DNA of 64,000 bases from an uncultured Eggerthellaceae bacterium (GTDB lineage: Bacteria; Actinomycetota; Coriobacteriia; Coriobacteriales; Eggerthellaceae), in the NCBI GenBank assembly GCA_905234785.1, contig CAJOIP010000004.1, forward strand, positions 1-64,000, in the 5' to 3' direction. Every line of letters begins with the position of its first letter. Position 1 is the stretch's first letter. The position numbers and the translations under genes are program-made. The notes under the pieces were generated by a model. That model was not told where the DNA came from and did no database searches. It was given only the letters and a program-made list of their open reading frames with translations. Of this stretch, positions 51,055 through 60,832 are shown piece after piece.

Positions 51055-51948
51055 CTACTGCAGCACGCCGACTTCGCGCATGATGGCGGCCAGGCGCTCC
51101 GATTGCTCGGAAGTCGCGTCGACGAGCGGCAAGCGCACGCCGCCAACCGGGAACCCGCACAAAGCGAGCGCCTCTTTCACGAGAATCGGGTTCGTCGTCT
51201 CGAACAGCCCGTTCATGAGCGGCAGCAGGCGTTCGTTGGCATCGGCTGCCTCGTCCCACTTCCCAGCTGCGCACAAATCGACGATTTCCTTCATGCGGGC
51301 CGTGGCGACATTCGAAATAGTCGAGATGACGCCGACGCCGCCCGCCTGCATGAGCGGGTAGGTGAACGAGTCGTCGCCGGAATACACCGAGAAGCCCTCC
51401 GGGGCGCCCGCGACGATTGCCTTCACTTGCTCGATGTCGCCAGAGGCCTCTTTGATGGCCACGATGTTGTCAAGCTCGTTCGCGAGGCGCAGCGTCGTCT
51501 CGGCCTTCATGTTCACGACGCAGCGACCCGGGATGTTGTACAGGATGATGGGCAGGTCGGTCGATTGCGCGATGGCCTTGAAGTGCTGGTAGAGGCCCTC
51601 CTGCGGCGGCTTGTTGTAGTACGGCACCACGCACATGAAGCCGTCGACGCCGAGCTTGCTGACGTCCTGCGCAAAGTCGATGGTGTCGGCCGTGCAGTTG
51701 TCGCCGACATTGGCGATGATGGGCACGCGACCGCCGGCGGCTTCGATGACGCGGCGGATGACCTCGATTTTCTGCGGGTAGAACACCGTCGGGCTTTCGC
51801 CGGTCGTGCCGCACACGATGATGGAATCGGTGCCGCCTTCGATGAGGCGGTTCACGAACTCGTCAGTGCGCTTCAGGTCGATGTCGCGGTTCTCGTCGAA
51901 CGGCGTGATCATCGCGGTTATGAGTCGGCCGAATTGAGGCTCAGGCAT
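51055..51948 (-). CDS. dapA: 4-hydroxy-tetrahydrodipicolinate synthase
   Basis: GTTGESPTV, YNIPGRCVVNM, KEASGD. Confidence 0.95.
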   Translation of the reverse strand: MPEPQFGRLITAMITPFDENRDIDLKRTDEFVNRLIEGGTDSIIVCGTTGESPTVFYPQKIEVIRRVIEAAGGRVPIIANVGDNCTADTIDFAQDVSKLGVDGFMCVVPYYNKPPQEGLYQHFKAIAQSTDLPIILYNIPGRCVVNMKAETTLRLANELDNIVAIKEASGDIEQVKAIVAGAPEGFSVYSGDDSFTYPLMQAGGVGVISTISNVATARMKEIVDLCAAGKWDEAADANERLLPLMNGLFETTNPILVKEALALCGFPVGGVRLPLVDATSEQSERLAAIMREVGVLQ

Positions 51949-51969
51949 CTGGTGCTCCTTTTCTTGCGC

Positions 51970-52734
51970 TTACCGCATGAAACTCTCGAGGCCAATGATA
52001 AGGCCACTCTTGTCGCCGACGTTGCGGATTCCCAACAGAACGCCCGGCATATACGACGAACGGTCCCAGGAATCGTGCTTGATGGTGAGCGTTTGGCCCA
52101 TCGAGCCGAAGATGACCTCCTGCGTGGCGACGAAGCCCATCGAGCGGACCGAATGAACGGGAACGCCGCTCACAAGCGTGCCGCGCGCGCCCTCGCACCC
52201 GGCGATTTCCGTTTCCTTGCCGGGCGCCGTGCTTTCGAAATCGCGCGAATCGGCAATCATCTGAGCCGTGCGAACAGCCGTGCCGGACGGTGCGTCTTTC
52301 TTGTTGCAGTGGTGGAACTCGATTACCTCGGCTTCGGGGAAATACGGGGCAGCCGCCTTCGCGAACTGCATCATGAGCACAGCGCCCGTCGTGAAGTTGG
52401 GGGCGTAGAACAGGCAGGTTCCCTCGGGCGCCAACGCTGCGAGCTGTTCGAGCCTCTCGTTGGAAAGCCCCGTGGTGCCCACCACGCAGTCGATGCCCGC
52501 GGGAAGCGCGACTTCCAGGTTTCCCGCAACCACGCTCGGCTGCGTGAAATCGACGAGCACGTCGAACGTTGCGCCGTCGATGGCCTCGGCGACGGTTGCG
52601 AACGTCGGGAAATCGACGGGTTTTCCGAAGGGATCGATGCCGCACGCGACTTCCATGTCATCGGCAGCGGTAACGGCTTCGACTACCGCCGACCCCATGC
52701 GCCCCGCGTACCCTGCAACGGCTACTCGTATCAT
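51970..52734 (-). CDS. dapB: 4-hydroxy-tetrahydrodipicolinate reductase
   Basis: VAVAGYAGRMGSAVVEAV, EFHHCNKKDAPSGTAVRTA. Confidence 0.95.
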   Translation of the reverse strand: MIRVAVAGYAGRMGSAVVEAVTAADDMEVACGIDPFGKPVDFPTFATVAEAIDGATFDVLVDFTQPSVVAGNLEVALPAGIDCVVGTTGLSNERLEQLAALAPEGTCLFYAPNFTTGAVLMMQFAKAAAPYFPEAEVIEFHHCNKKDAPSGTAVRTAQMIADSRDFESTAPGKETEIAGCEGARGTLVSGVPVHSVRSMGFVATQEVIFGSMGQTLTIKHDSWDRSSYMPGVLLGIRNVGDKSGLIIGLESFMR

Positions 52735-52755
52735 GTTAGCGCCTTTCTCTTGTCC

Positions 52756-52870
52756 GCCGGTTTCGCCGTGAACGGTGTCGGCCTACGGCTGCTCGGCGGT
52801 ATGTCGTAATTCAACCAGCATCATTGCCGCCGCCTGCGCACGCGGCCGACACCGTCTCGGCGAAACCGGC
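52756..52870. repeat. Structured inverted-repeat element copy 1
   Basis: GCCGGTTTCGCCGTGAACGGTGTCGGCC / GGCCGACACCGTCTCGGCGAAACCGGC outer arms enclosing CCTACGGCTGCTCGGCGG...CCGCCTGCGCACGC. Confidence 0.85.
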
Positions 52871-52894
52871 TACCGTGACAACCAGACATTATGT

Positions 52895-53015
52895 AGCTCC
52901 CGAGAAAGCGATGGGGCTTGCTGCCGCTTGCGCAGGCGGACAACCCCCATCCTTTCCTTCAGATGTCCCCCGCCGAGCAGCTGTAGGCGCAGGCCCCATC
53001 GCTTTCTCGGGAGCG
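52895..53015. repeat. Structured inverted-repeat element copy 2 (opposite orientation)
   Basis: GCTCCCGAGAAAGCGATGGGGC perfect outer arms; the reverse complement of the interior carries CCTACAGCTGCTCGGCGG...CCGCCTGCGCAAGC. Confidence 0.85.
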
Positions 53016-53033
53016 GACGTTCAGTGCTATTGG

Positions 53034-55220
53034 TTACGCCTCGTGGCTGCGGCGGGGCTTGCGGTCGCGGTTGTTGTTGCGACCGGGCTTGCTGTCGTCG
53101 CGCTCGCGACGAGCCGGAGCGGAGCCAGCAGGCGCATCGGGCTTGTCGAGGCGGTCGAGCGAGATCTTGCCGGTCTTCTCGTCAACCTCGAGCACCTTCA
53201 CCTTGATGACGTCGCCGAGGTTCAGCACGTCTTCGACCTTGCCCACGCGGCCGTTGGCCACGCGCGAGATGTGCAGCAGGCCATCCTTGGCGGGCGTGAG
53301 CTTCACGAACGCGCCGAAGTCCTTGATGCCGACGACTTCGCCTTCGTATTCCTCGCCGACCTCGGGCTCTTTCACGATGCCGAGGATCATCTTCTTGGCA
53401 GCCTCGCCAGCCGGGCCCTGAACTGCGGCGATGTGGATGGTGCCGTCCTCCTGGATGTCGATGCTCGCGCCGGTTTCCTCCTGGATGCCGCGGACGACCT
53501 TGCCGCCTGAGCCGATGACGTCGCGGATCTTGTCGACGGGAATGTGAATGGTCTCGATGCGCGGAGCGTAGTCGGAAAGCTCGGGACGCGGCTCGGCGAT
53601 CTGCTCGAGCATGGCCGACAGGATGTGGGCGCGGCCACGCTTGGCCTGCGCCAGCGCTCGTGCGAGGATCTCGACCGACAACCCGCGGGCCTTGTTGTCC
53701 ATCTGGAGGGCGGTGATGCCGTTCTCGGTGCCCGTCACCTTGAAGTCCATGTCGCCGAGGAAGTCCTCGATGCCCTGGATGTCGGAAAGGATGACGACGT
53801 CGTCGCCTTCCTTGATGAGTCCCATGGCGATGCCGGAGACCGGCGCCTTGATGGGCACGCCGGCGTCCATGAGCGCGAGCGTGGAACCGCACGTGGAAGC
53901 CATGGAAGAGGAGCCGTTCGACTCGAGGACCTCGGAAACCACGCGGATGGCGTAGGGGAATTCGTCTTCAGAAGGCAGCACCGGGATGAGCGCGCGCTCA
54001 GCCAGGGCGCCATGGCCCACTTCGCGGCGCTTCGGAGCGCCCATGCGCCCGACTTCGCCCGTGCAGTAGGGCGGGAAGTTGTACTGGTGCATGTAGCGCT
54101 TGCCCTCGACCGGCTCGATGGTGTCGAGACGCTGCCATTCGTTGAGCATGCCGAGCGTGGCAATGGAGAGCACCTGGGTCTGGCCGCGCTGGAACAGGCC
54201 CGAACCGTGCACGCGCGGCAGGTAGCCGGGAACGATGTGCAGCGGGCGGATCTCCTCGGGGGTGCGGCCGTCGGCGCGCTCGCCCGTCTCGATGACCATG
54301 GCGCGCATCGCGTGCTTCTCGAGCAGCTTCAGCTCGGCGGCGATGTCGGCGCCCCAAGCCGCGCGCTCTTCCTCGGTGAACTGCTCGGCCTTGATGCGCT
54401 CCTTGAGCTCTTCAACCTTGCCCATACGGGCCAGCTTGTCAGCGTCCTTCAGGGCTGCGGACATCTCGCCTGCGAACGGCGTGATGCGCTCGGCGATGGA
54501 AGGGTCGGCCTGGTGAACCGGCCATTCGCGTTTCTCGATGTCGCAACGGTCCAGGAAGCGCGCTTGAGCCTCGCAGAACTTGGCGATGGCCGTCTGGCCG
54601 AACTGCATGGCCGCGAGCATGTCCTCTTCGGAGATTTCCTTCGCGCCTGCCTCGATCATCGAAATGTAATCGGCCGTGCCGGCGATGATCAGGTCGAGGT
54701 CGGAATTCGCCTGTTCCTCGTACGTGGGGTTGCAGATGAAGTCGCCCGTGTCGATGTCGCGTGCGACGCGCACGCAGGCGCAGGGGCCGTCGAACGGCGC
54801 ATCGCCGAGCATGAGGGCGGCGGAAGCGCCCATGACGCAGATGTTGTCGATGGGGTTGACCTGGTCGGCGACGAGCGTGGTGGCGACCACGTGCACCTCG
54901 CGCTTGAAGCCCTCGGCGAAACCGGGGCGAATGGGGCGGTCGATCATGCGGGCCGTGAGCGTGCCCTTCTCGCTGGGCCTCGCCTCGCGCTTCAGGTAGC
55001 CGCCCGGAATGCGGCCGACGGCGTACATCTTCTCGATGTAGTCGACGGTCAGCGGGAAGAAGTCGTAGTCTTTCTCCTGGTTGGAGATGACGGCGGTCAC
55101 GAGCACCGTGGTGTCGCCCTGGCCGACGAGCACCGCGCCCGTTGCCTGCTTGGCCAGCTCGCCCGTTTCGAGGCGGTACTCCTTGCCGTACAGTTCGAAC
55201 TTCTCGACGATCTTTTCCAT
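53034..55220 (-). CDS. pnp: Polyribonucleotide nucleotidyltransferase
   Basis: Two RNase PH domains, KH (IGSGGKVVRGIQEETGASIDIQEDG) and S1 domains. Confidence 0.97.
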   Translation of the reverse strand: MEKIVEKFELYGKEYRLETGELAKQATGAVLVGQGDTTVLVTAVISNQEKDYDFFPLTVDYIEKMYAVGRIPGGYLKREARPSEKGTLTARMIDRPIRPGFAEGFKREVHVVATTLVADQVNPIDNICVMGASAALMLGDAPFDGPCACVRVARDIDTGDFICNPTYEEQANSDLDLIIAGTADYISMIEAGAKEISEEDMLAAMQFGQTAIAKFCEAQARFLDRCDIEKREWPVHQADPSIAERITPFAGEMSAALKDADKLARMGKVEELKERIKAEQFTEEERAAWGADIAAELKLLEKHAMRAMVIETGERADGRTPEEIRPLHIVPGYLPRVHGSGLFQRGQTQVLSIATLGMLNEWQRLDTIEPVEGKRYMHQYNFPPYCTGEVGRMGAPKRREVGHGALAERALIPVLPSEDEFPYAIRVVSEVLESNGSSSMASTCGSTLALMDAGVPIKAPVSGIAMGLIKEGDDVVILSDIQGIEDFLGDMDFKVTGTENGITALQMDNKARGLSVEILARALAQAKRGRAHILSAMLEQIAEPRPELSDYAPRIETIHIPVDKIRDVIGSGGKVVRGIQEETGASIDIQEDGTIHIAAVQGPAGEAAKKMILGIVKEPEVGEEYEGEVVGIKDFGAFVKLTPAKDGLLHISRVANGRVGKVEDVLNLGDVIKVKVLEVDEKTGKISLDRLDKPDAPAGSAPARRERDDSKPGRNNNRDRKPRRSHEA

Positions 55221-55279
55221 GTTTACTTTTCTCTCTTCCTCTTTATCCTCTTGCCGGACGGGGCTTTCCCGCACGGCAT

Positions 55280-55308
55280 TTTTAAAAGAACCCGCTTGAC
55301 GCGGGTTC
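55280..55308 (-). terminator. rpsO terminator
   Basis: GAACCCGC-GTCAA-GCGGGTTC stem followed by TTTTAAAAA on the minus strand. Confidence 0.75.
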
Positions 55309-55315
55309 CGTCTAC

Positions 55316-55603
55316 CTAGATGTTGTCGCGGATGCCGAGCTTCTTCACCAGCGCGCGGTATTCGTCGATATCGCGGTTCTTGATGTACTTCAGAAGGCCA
55401 CGACGGCGACCGATGAGCTTCATGAGGCCGCGGCGCGTGTGGTTGTCCTTCTTGTGCACCTTCAAGTGCTCGGTGAGGTTGCGGATGCGCTCGGTCAGGA
55501 TGGCGACCTGAACCTCGACGCTGCCGGTATCGTTCGCGTCCTTGCCGTATTCCGCGATGAGCTCGGCGGTGCGCTCCTTGGTGATGCTGAGCTTGTCTGC
55601 CAT
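55316..55603 (-). CDS. rpsO: 30S ribosomal protein S15
   Basis: [51 protein letters not shown]. Confidence 0.97.
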   Translation of the reverse strand: MADKLSITKERTAELIAEYGKDANDTGSVEVQVAILTERIRNLTEHLKVHKKDNHTRRGLMKLIGRRRGLLKYIKNRDIDEYRALVKKLGIRDNI

Positions 55604-55783
55604 TTCTTCCACCTTTCATTTTCCCTTGCGGGCATGCCTTGGCTTCCAACTGGGCAGCATGCGGTGGCGCATGACGGCCAAGTAGAAAGTCACCGCGCGT
55701 TTGCGCAGCTTGTCCATTCTATGGAAGCCGGCTCACCCATTCAAGGAAAACCCCGCTCCCCCACAGTTTCTGCATTTCAGAAG

Positions 55784-56551
55784 TCAGAATAAGCCCGACG
55801 AGAAGATGAAATCGAGGGACTTCAGGTTTTTGCCCACATGCACGCGCGACCATTGCTGCAAAAGCTGAAGGACCGCGAAGAGCGTTTGCAGGCTGGCGTC
55901 ATACGTTACGACGTCTTCGAAGCGGGAACGCATGAGGGCGTCGGACCATCGGATGGTCTCCGCTTCCACCCTGATGCAATCAGATGGCCGTGAACATGAC
56001 GTGCAATACGAGCCGCCGTCGGCGATCGAGAACATGACGTGGCTATCGACGTCGGCGATTGCGGGTTCGCCGCATGACACGCAGTTGTGAAAACTGGGCC
56101 TGAACCCCGTGTAGGCAAAGGTTTTCAAGAGCGCAGAGCACGTGAGCTTAAGCGCGTTGCGCGCATCTGACCCGGCTATCTCCCTGAACGCCGCACATGC
56201 CATGAGGTACAGGCGATCATGTGGAAGGTCCTCTTGGGCCACCAACGACAGAAGCTCAGCAAGCCCTGAAGCGCATGCGGACTGCTCGATTCCGAAACCG
56301 GCCTGAGCGCTTCCCGGGGCGAGCTTTGCGCTCGTGATGACGTCGAGGCTCTTCCCCTCGGCGCACATGACGTCGGCAATCGAGAAGAGCTCGAGTCGCG
56401 CCGCGTACGAGCCTCCGGGCTTTCGGGCGCCTTTGGCGACAGCGCGCCTGAGCGAGCCCGACTCGTCGAGCATGGTGACGATGAGGTCCTTTTCCCCGAG
56501 TTTCGTCTTGCGGAGAACGATGCCCTTTGTCTTGTACGTCTTGCCGGTCAC
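55784..56551 (-). CDS. recO: DNA repair protein RecO
   Basis: KTKGIVLRKTKLGEKDLIVTML OB fold and CVSCGEP...CTSC zinc site. Confidence 0.9.
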   Translation of the reverse strand: MTGKTYKTKGIVLRKTKLGEKDLIVTMLDESGSLRRAVAKGARKPGGSYAARLELFSIADVMCAEGKSLDVITSAKLAPGSAQAGFGIEQSACASGLAELLSLVAQEDLPHDRLYLMACAAFREIAGSDARNALKLTCSALLKTFAYTGFRPSFHNCVSCGEPAIADVDSHVMFSIADGGSYCTSCSRPSDCIRVEAETIRWSDALMRSRFEDVVTYDASLQTLFAVLQLLQQWSRVHVGKNLKSLDFIFSSGLF

Positions 56552-56553
56552 GC

Positions 56554-57975
56554 CTACGAGATGCTCGCGACCTCGTTGGCGGCAGTGTAGGTAATCACGC
56601 CGGAAACCTTCTGCGGGTCGCCTTCGACGTACACGCCGAAGAACACAGTGTAAGGACGCGCCGTAACCGTGAAGGACACCTGGTCGCCATCGATGTACGA
56701 AACGTCGTCGAGCGAGCTGACGATGTAGTTCGTGCCGTCTATCGCAAGCTCGTAGCCGGGCGTGATCAGCTCCTTGGTCAGCTGCGTGAGCTGAGCGCCG
56801 CGAGCCCGTGCGACATTGACGACGACGACGGTGTCGCTCTTCACCTTGGCGCCAGCTTCAGGGCTCGTTCCAAGAACCGTTCCCTCGGGATAGTCCTGCG
56901 TTTCCACATATGCGATGTCGTAAGGCAACCCGGCATCCTGAATGGCCGCAATCGCATCGTTCAAGCTCATAGACGATGTATCCGGCACCGTGTACGGCTC
57001 TGCGACCTTTACGGTGACGGCAACGGTGCTCTTGGCGCGGGTGCCGGCTTCGGGCGAAACGGACAAGACCGTGCCCTCGGCGGCATCCGACCGCTCCTTT
57101 TCGTAGCTGACGTTCTCATAGCCCTCTTCGGCGAATGCGGCCTTGGCTTCTTCCTCTGTTTTGCCGACCACCGCCGGAACCTCTCGTGCGGTGGCGATGT
57201 GGATGACGACCTCATCGCCCTCATTAGCGCGAGCTCCCGCAGTCGGGTCTGTTATGAGCACGAGACCCTCGGTGTCATCGCTCTTCACCTGCGTTGTTCT
57301 AACTTCGAACCCGCTTTCCTCGAGTACGCTCGTCGCGTCGGCCTCGGTCATGCCGCGCACATCCGGCACGGCTTTGCCGCCCCATAGCTGCATTTGATAC
57401 GTCGCGAACGCGATTATCGCGACGACCGCCACCACGGCCACGATTATGCCCGCGATCAACTTCACGTTGCGTTTCTGCTTGGTCGTCGTAGAGGCGAGGA
57501 AATCCCTGCTGCGCGGCGCCTCGTCGCCTTCCACGCGCGGCATTTGCATGGTGTTCCCATCGCGCCAATTAGGTTGGGGGTTCTGGAAGTCGGCGCCGAC
57601 GACGCGCTCGCCGTACTCCCCTTCGATCTGGTCGAATCCGCTGAAATCGGTGCTCAACACAGCGGTGATGTCGGGCGCCGGCGCCGAATCGGGGGCACTC
57701 TCGATTGGCTCTTCGACGGGTTTGTCCTCGGGGGCTTTCTCAATTGCGTCTTCTGGCGACTCTTCCCCGCCATCCTGAGCGCTATCGACAGCTTCCACGA
57801 TTTCAATGGCCTCTGTGACGTCTGGTTCCGGAAGGCCCGCTCCTTCATCATCGCCTTGGGTGTCGGCTGCCATTTCCGCGGCGCGCGCGGCGATGGCCCC
57901 CGTGAGCGGAAACCCGCATTCATCGCAGAACTTAGCGCCGTCTCGGTTTTCGGTTTCGCAGTTCGGGCACAACAT
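56554..57975 (-). CDS. Zinc-ribbon and PASTA-repeat membrane protein without a kinase domain
   Basis: MLCPNCETENRDGAKFCDECGFPL; one TM (LIAGIIVAVVAVVAIIAFATY); about three PASTA repeats (VPDVRGMTEADA..., VPAVVGKTEEEA..., VPDTSSMSLNDA...). Confidence 0.85.
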   Translation of the reverse strand: MLCPNCETENRDGAKFCDECGFPLTGAIAARAAEMAADTQGDDEGAGLPEPDVTEAIEIVEAVDSAQDGGEESPEDAIEKAPEDKPVEEPIESAPDSAPAPDITAVLSTDFSGFDQIEGEYGERVVGADFQNPQPNWRDGNTMQMPRVEGDEAPRSRDFLASTTTKQKRNVKLIAGIIVAVVAVVAIIAFATYQMQLWGGKAVPDVRGMTEADATSVLEESGFEVRTTQVKSDDTEGLVLITDPTAGARANEGDEVVIHIATAREVPAVVGKTEEEAKAAFAEEGYENVSYEKERSDAAEGTVLSVSPEAGTRAKSTVAVTVKVAEPYTVPDTSSMSLNDAIAAIQDAGLPYDIAYVETQDYPEGTVLGTSPEAGAKVKSDTVVVVNVARARGAQLTQLTKELITPGYELAIDGTNYIVSSLDDVSYIDGDQVSFTVTARPYTVFFGVYVEGDPQKVSGVITYTAANEVASIS

Positions 57976-58049
57976 GTTTAATCCCCTTCGAGGTTGGTTA
58001 ACCACATATTGTATCTGAATGGAATTGCGAATGTGGACTTACATTTGAA

Positions 58050-58967
58050 TTACGCGCCGTCGCCATAGCCGAAGCGGCGAATCTGGCTGGCATCGCGGCG
58101 CCAGTTCTTCTTCACCTTCACCGACAAGTCGAGGAACACCCGCGTTCCGAGTATGCGCTCGAGGTCCTCGCGCGCCTCGGTTCCGATGCGCTTGATGGCC
58201 GCCCCGCCCTTGCCGATGATCATGCCCTTTTGGCTGTCGTGCTCGGTGTAGACGATTGCCCGGATGCGGTGCAGGTCCTTCTTGCGCACGTAGTCCATCT
58301 CCTCGGTTTGCACGCCGATGGCATGGGGAATCTCGTCGCGGAAGCTGCGCAGGATCTTCTCGCGGATGAACTCCGCCACGATCACCTCGAGCGGTTGGTC
58401 GGTTTCCATGTCTTCGGGGAACCATTGCGGGCCTTCGGGCAAAAACCCGACGAGCGTGGAAACGACGTCGTCGACGCCTTCGAGCGATTCCGAAGAGCAC
58501 GTGACGACGGCATCCCATTCCGCGAGCTTTTCCGCGGCGGCGCGCTGTTCGGCCAGCAAGCCCTCGTCGACGAGGTCGGTTTTCGACAATACGAGCACTT
58601 TTGGCGTGCGAACGTTCTTCACCTGGTTTGCGACCCACTCGTCGCCCGTGCCGACCGGTTGCGACGAATCGACGAGCATGGCGACGACGTCGACGTCTTC
58701 GAGCGCCTTGAGGGCCGATGTGTTCAGCTCTTCGCCGAGGGCATCGTGAGGCTTATGGATGCCGGGAGTGTCGACGATGACGAGCTGGTAGTCCTCGGTC
58801 GTCTTCACGGCGCGAAAACGGTGGCGCGTGGTCTGGGCCGTGCTCGATGTGATGGCGATCTTCTTGCCCATGATGGCGTTGAGCAACGTCGACTTGCCGG
58901 CATTCGGACGGCCCACGAACGTCGCAAAGCCCGACTTGTACCCGTTGAACATACCCGCAAACGACAT
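58050..58967 (-). CDS. era: GTPase Era
   Basis: VGRPNAGKSTLLNAIMGKKIAITSSTAQTTRHR; C-terminal KH domain. Confidence 0.96.
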   Translation of the reverse strand: MSFAGMFNGYKSGFATFVGRPNAGKSTLLNAIMGKKIAITSSTAQTTRHRFRAVKTTEDYQLVIVDTPGIHKPHDALGEELNTSALKALEDVDVVAMLVDSSQPVGTGDEWVANQVKNVRTPKVLVLSKTDLVDEGLLAEQRAAAEKLAEWDAVVTCSSESLEGVDDVVSTLVGFLPEGPQWFPEDMETDQPLEVIVAEFIREKILRSFRDEIPHAIGVQTEEMDYVRKKDLHRIRAIVYTEHDSQKGMIIGKGGAAIKRIGTEAREDLERILGTRVFLDLSVKVKKNWRRDASQIRRFGYGDGA

Positions 58968-58976
58968 GAGCGCCCC

Positions 58977-59342
58977 TTACATGAACAAGGAAAAGAACTT
59001 CGGCACGATGATGATGGCCTCGACGATGACGGAAGCGATTGCGCATACGAGAACGCCGCCAGCCGCGCAGTCTTTAGCGCGTTTCGCAAGCTCGTGGTAA
59101 TCGGGCGAGACGAGGTCGACGATGGCCTCGATAGACGTGTTCACGCATTCGCCGCCGAGCACGCACCCCATGCAGATGATGATGGCGAGCCACTCATGCG
59201 GCTCGATCTTGAACGCGAATCCGAGGACGATCGCCGCAACGGCGAAGCACAGCTGCACCTTGAAGTTTCGCCCCTCGCGAAACGTTTGCGCTATGCCGGA
59301 AAAGGCGTACCCGAACGACTTTATGAACGTGGCCCTGCTCAC
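58977..59342 (-). CDS. dgkA: Diacylglycerol/undecaprenol kinase DgkA family
   Basis: GIAQTFREGRNFKVQL...GGECVNTSIEAIVDLVSPDYHELAKRAKDCAAGGVL. Confidence 0.92.
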   Translation of the reverse strand: MSRATFIKSFGYAFSGIAQTFREGRNFKVQLCFAVAAIVLGFAFKIEPHEWLAIIICMGCVLGGECVNTSIEAIVDLVSPDYHELAKRAKDCAAGGVLVCAIASVIVEAIIIVPKFFSLFM

Positions 59343-59830
59343 AGCCCTTCCCTCTCAGCTGCCGAGCGGGCGAACGGCTCTCCCCAGAACTCACTGAGCA
59401 ATTCGCGTTCCCGCGCTTCCATTTCGACCGCTTCATCGTCTTCCATATGGTCGTAGCCGCACAAGTGCAGAAGGCCGTGCGTGATGAGCAGGCTCATCTC
59501 GTGCTCGAACGAAAGGCCGTACTGCGGGGCTTGGGCTTCGGCGACATCCGGTGCGATGACGATATCGCCGAGCTCGAACGCCTCCCCCTCTTCCCAGGGC
59601 ATATCGTCTTCGAACCCGTCGCATTCGAACGAGAGGACGTCGGTCGGCCTGTCGACGCCGCGCCATTCGCGGTTGAGCTCGTGGATGCGCTCGTCGGTCA
59701 CGAAGCTGATGGAGACCTCGGTTTCGCCCGGCTTTCCCTCGTGCGTGACGACGAGCCGCGCGAGCGCCTCGACGTCGATAAGGTTCCGCATGTCGTCTTC
59801 GCGGTAATCGTAGTTCACGTAGATTTCCAT
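59339..59830 (-). CDS. ybeY: Endoribonuclease YbeY
   Basis: LNREWRGVDRPTDVLSF and HGLLHLCGYDH. Confidence 0.95.
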   Translation of the reverse strand: MEIYVNYDYREDDMRNLIDVEALARLVVTHEGKPGETEVSISFVTDERIHELNREWRGVDRPTDVLSFECDGFEDDMPWEEGEAFELGDIVIAPDVAEAQAPQYGLSFEHEMSLLITHGLLHLCGYDHMEDDEAVEMEARERELLSEFWGEPFARSAAEREGL

Positions 59831-59834
59831 AAGG

Positions 59835-60785
59835 TCATTCCTCGTATGCTGCGACGATGCGCGCGACAAGGGAATTCCGGACAACGTCGGCACCTGAAAG
59901 CTCGCAGAACGCGATGTCGTCGATTCCGGACAGCTTCTCGCGTGCACTTCTAATGCCGGCAGGCCCCTTCGGGTTATCCGACTGCGATTCGTCGCCCGTG
60001 ATGACCATGCGCGACCCGAAGCCGAGGCGCGTGAGGAACATCTTCATCTGGTCGGGCGTGGTGTTCTGCGCCTCGTCCAAGATGACGAAGCTGTCGTTGA
60101 ACGTGCGCCCGCGCATGAACGCGAGCGGCGTGATCTCGATCGTGCCGTTTTCGATGGCGTGCTGCGCGCGGTCGGTGTCCATCATCTCGAAGAGCGCGTC
60201 GTACAGAGGGCGGATGTAGGGGTCGACCTTTTCCATCATGGTGCCGGGAAGGAAGCCGAGGCTCTCCCCCGCCTCGACGATGGGGCGCGTCAGGACGATG
60301 CGGCCGACTTCCTTTCGCTGCAACGCCGCAACGGCCATCGCGCATGTGAGGTAGGTTTTGCCCGTACCCGCAGGGCCGAGCCCGAACGTGATGGTGTTAG
60401 AGCGGATGGCGTCGACGAATCGCTTCTGCCCCGCCGTCTTCGGGCGAATCGCCTTCCCCCTGTACGTGAGCAGCACGTCTTCGCGCAGCTCGCTGGGCGA
60501 GAGCTCGGCAGTGCGCAAAAGCCCGATGAGGCGCCCGACCGATTTCTCGTCGGGGACGCCGCCGCCTGCGACTTCCTTGAACAAATCGGCGAACAGCAGC
60601 TCGAGCGATTTCACAGCCGCCGCATCGCCCGAAAGGGAAACCTCGTCGCCCCGTACTGAAACGAGGGCGTCGAAGCTGTCTTCCACAAGCCGCAAAAGCG
60701 AATCTGCGGGCCCCGTGACGAGCGCCATGTCGACGCCATGGGGCGCCTTCAATGAGATGGAAACGTTATCAGCCATGTGCTTCAT
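59835..60785 (-). CDS. phoH: PhoH family ATPase
   Basis: GLGPAGTGKTYLTCAMAV, FVILDEAQNTTPDQMKMFLTRLG. Confidence 0.94.
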   Translation of the reverse strand: MKHMADNVSISLKAPHGVDMALVTGPADSLLRLVEDSFDALVSVRGDEVSLSGDAAAVKSLELLFADLFKEVAGGGVPDEKSVGRLIGLLRTAELSPSELREDVLLTYRGKAIRPKTAGQKRFVDAIRSNTITFGLGPAGTGKTYLTCAMAVAALQRKEVGRIVLTRPIVEAGESLGFLPGTMMEKVDPYIRPLYDALFEMMDTDRAQHAIENGTIEITPLAFMRGRTFNDSFVILDEAQNTTPDQMKMFLTRLGFGSRMVITGDESQSDNPKGPAGIRSAREKLSGIDDIAFCELSGADVVRNSLVARIVAAYEE

Positions 60786-60832
60786 TGTACCCGATATGCG
60801 GAGCGGGGCGGATACCGGGTTCGCGTTCCGCA

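Noticed and set aside
48935-52809. Two 651-aa plus-strand ORFs antisense to rnj and to dapA/dapB
   Set aside because: Shadow ORFs; the opposite strand encodes clear housekeeping proteins.
52735-53033. Lysine riboswitch in front of dapB
   Set aside because: Sequence shows two large inverted repeats but none of the conserved lysine-riboswitch motifs I can recognise.
53544-55319. 591-aa plus-strand ORF antisense to pnp
   Set aside because: Shadow ORF; Pnp is unequivocal on the minus strand.
53034-55649. 871-aa ORF suggesting an rpsO-pnp fusion
   Set aside because: The upstream part is an out-of-frame reading of rpsO; Pnp starts at 55220.
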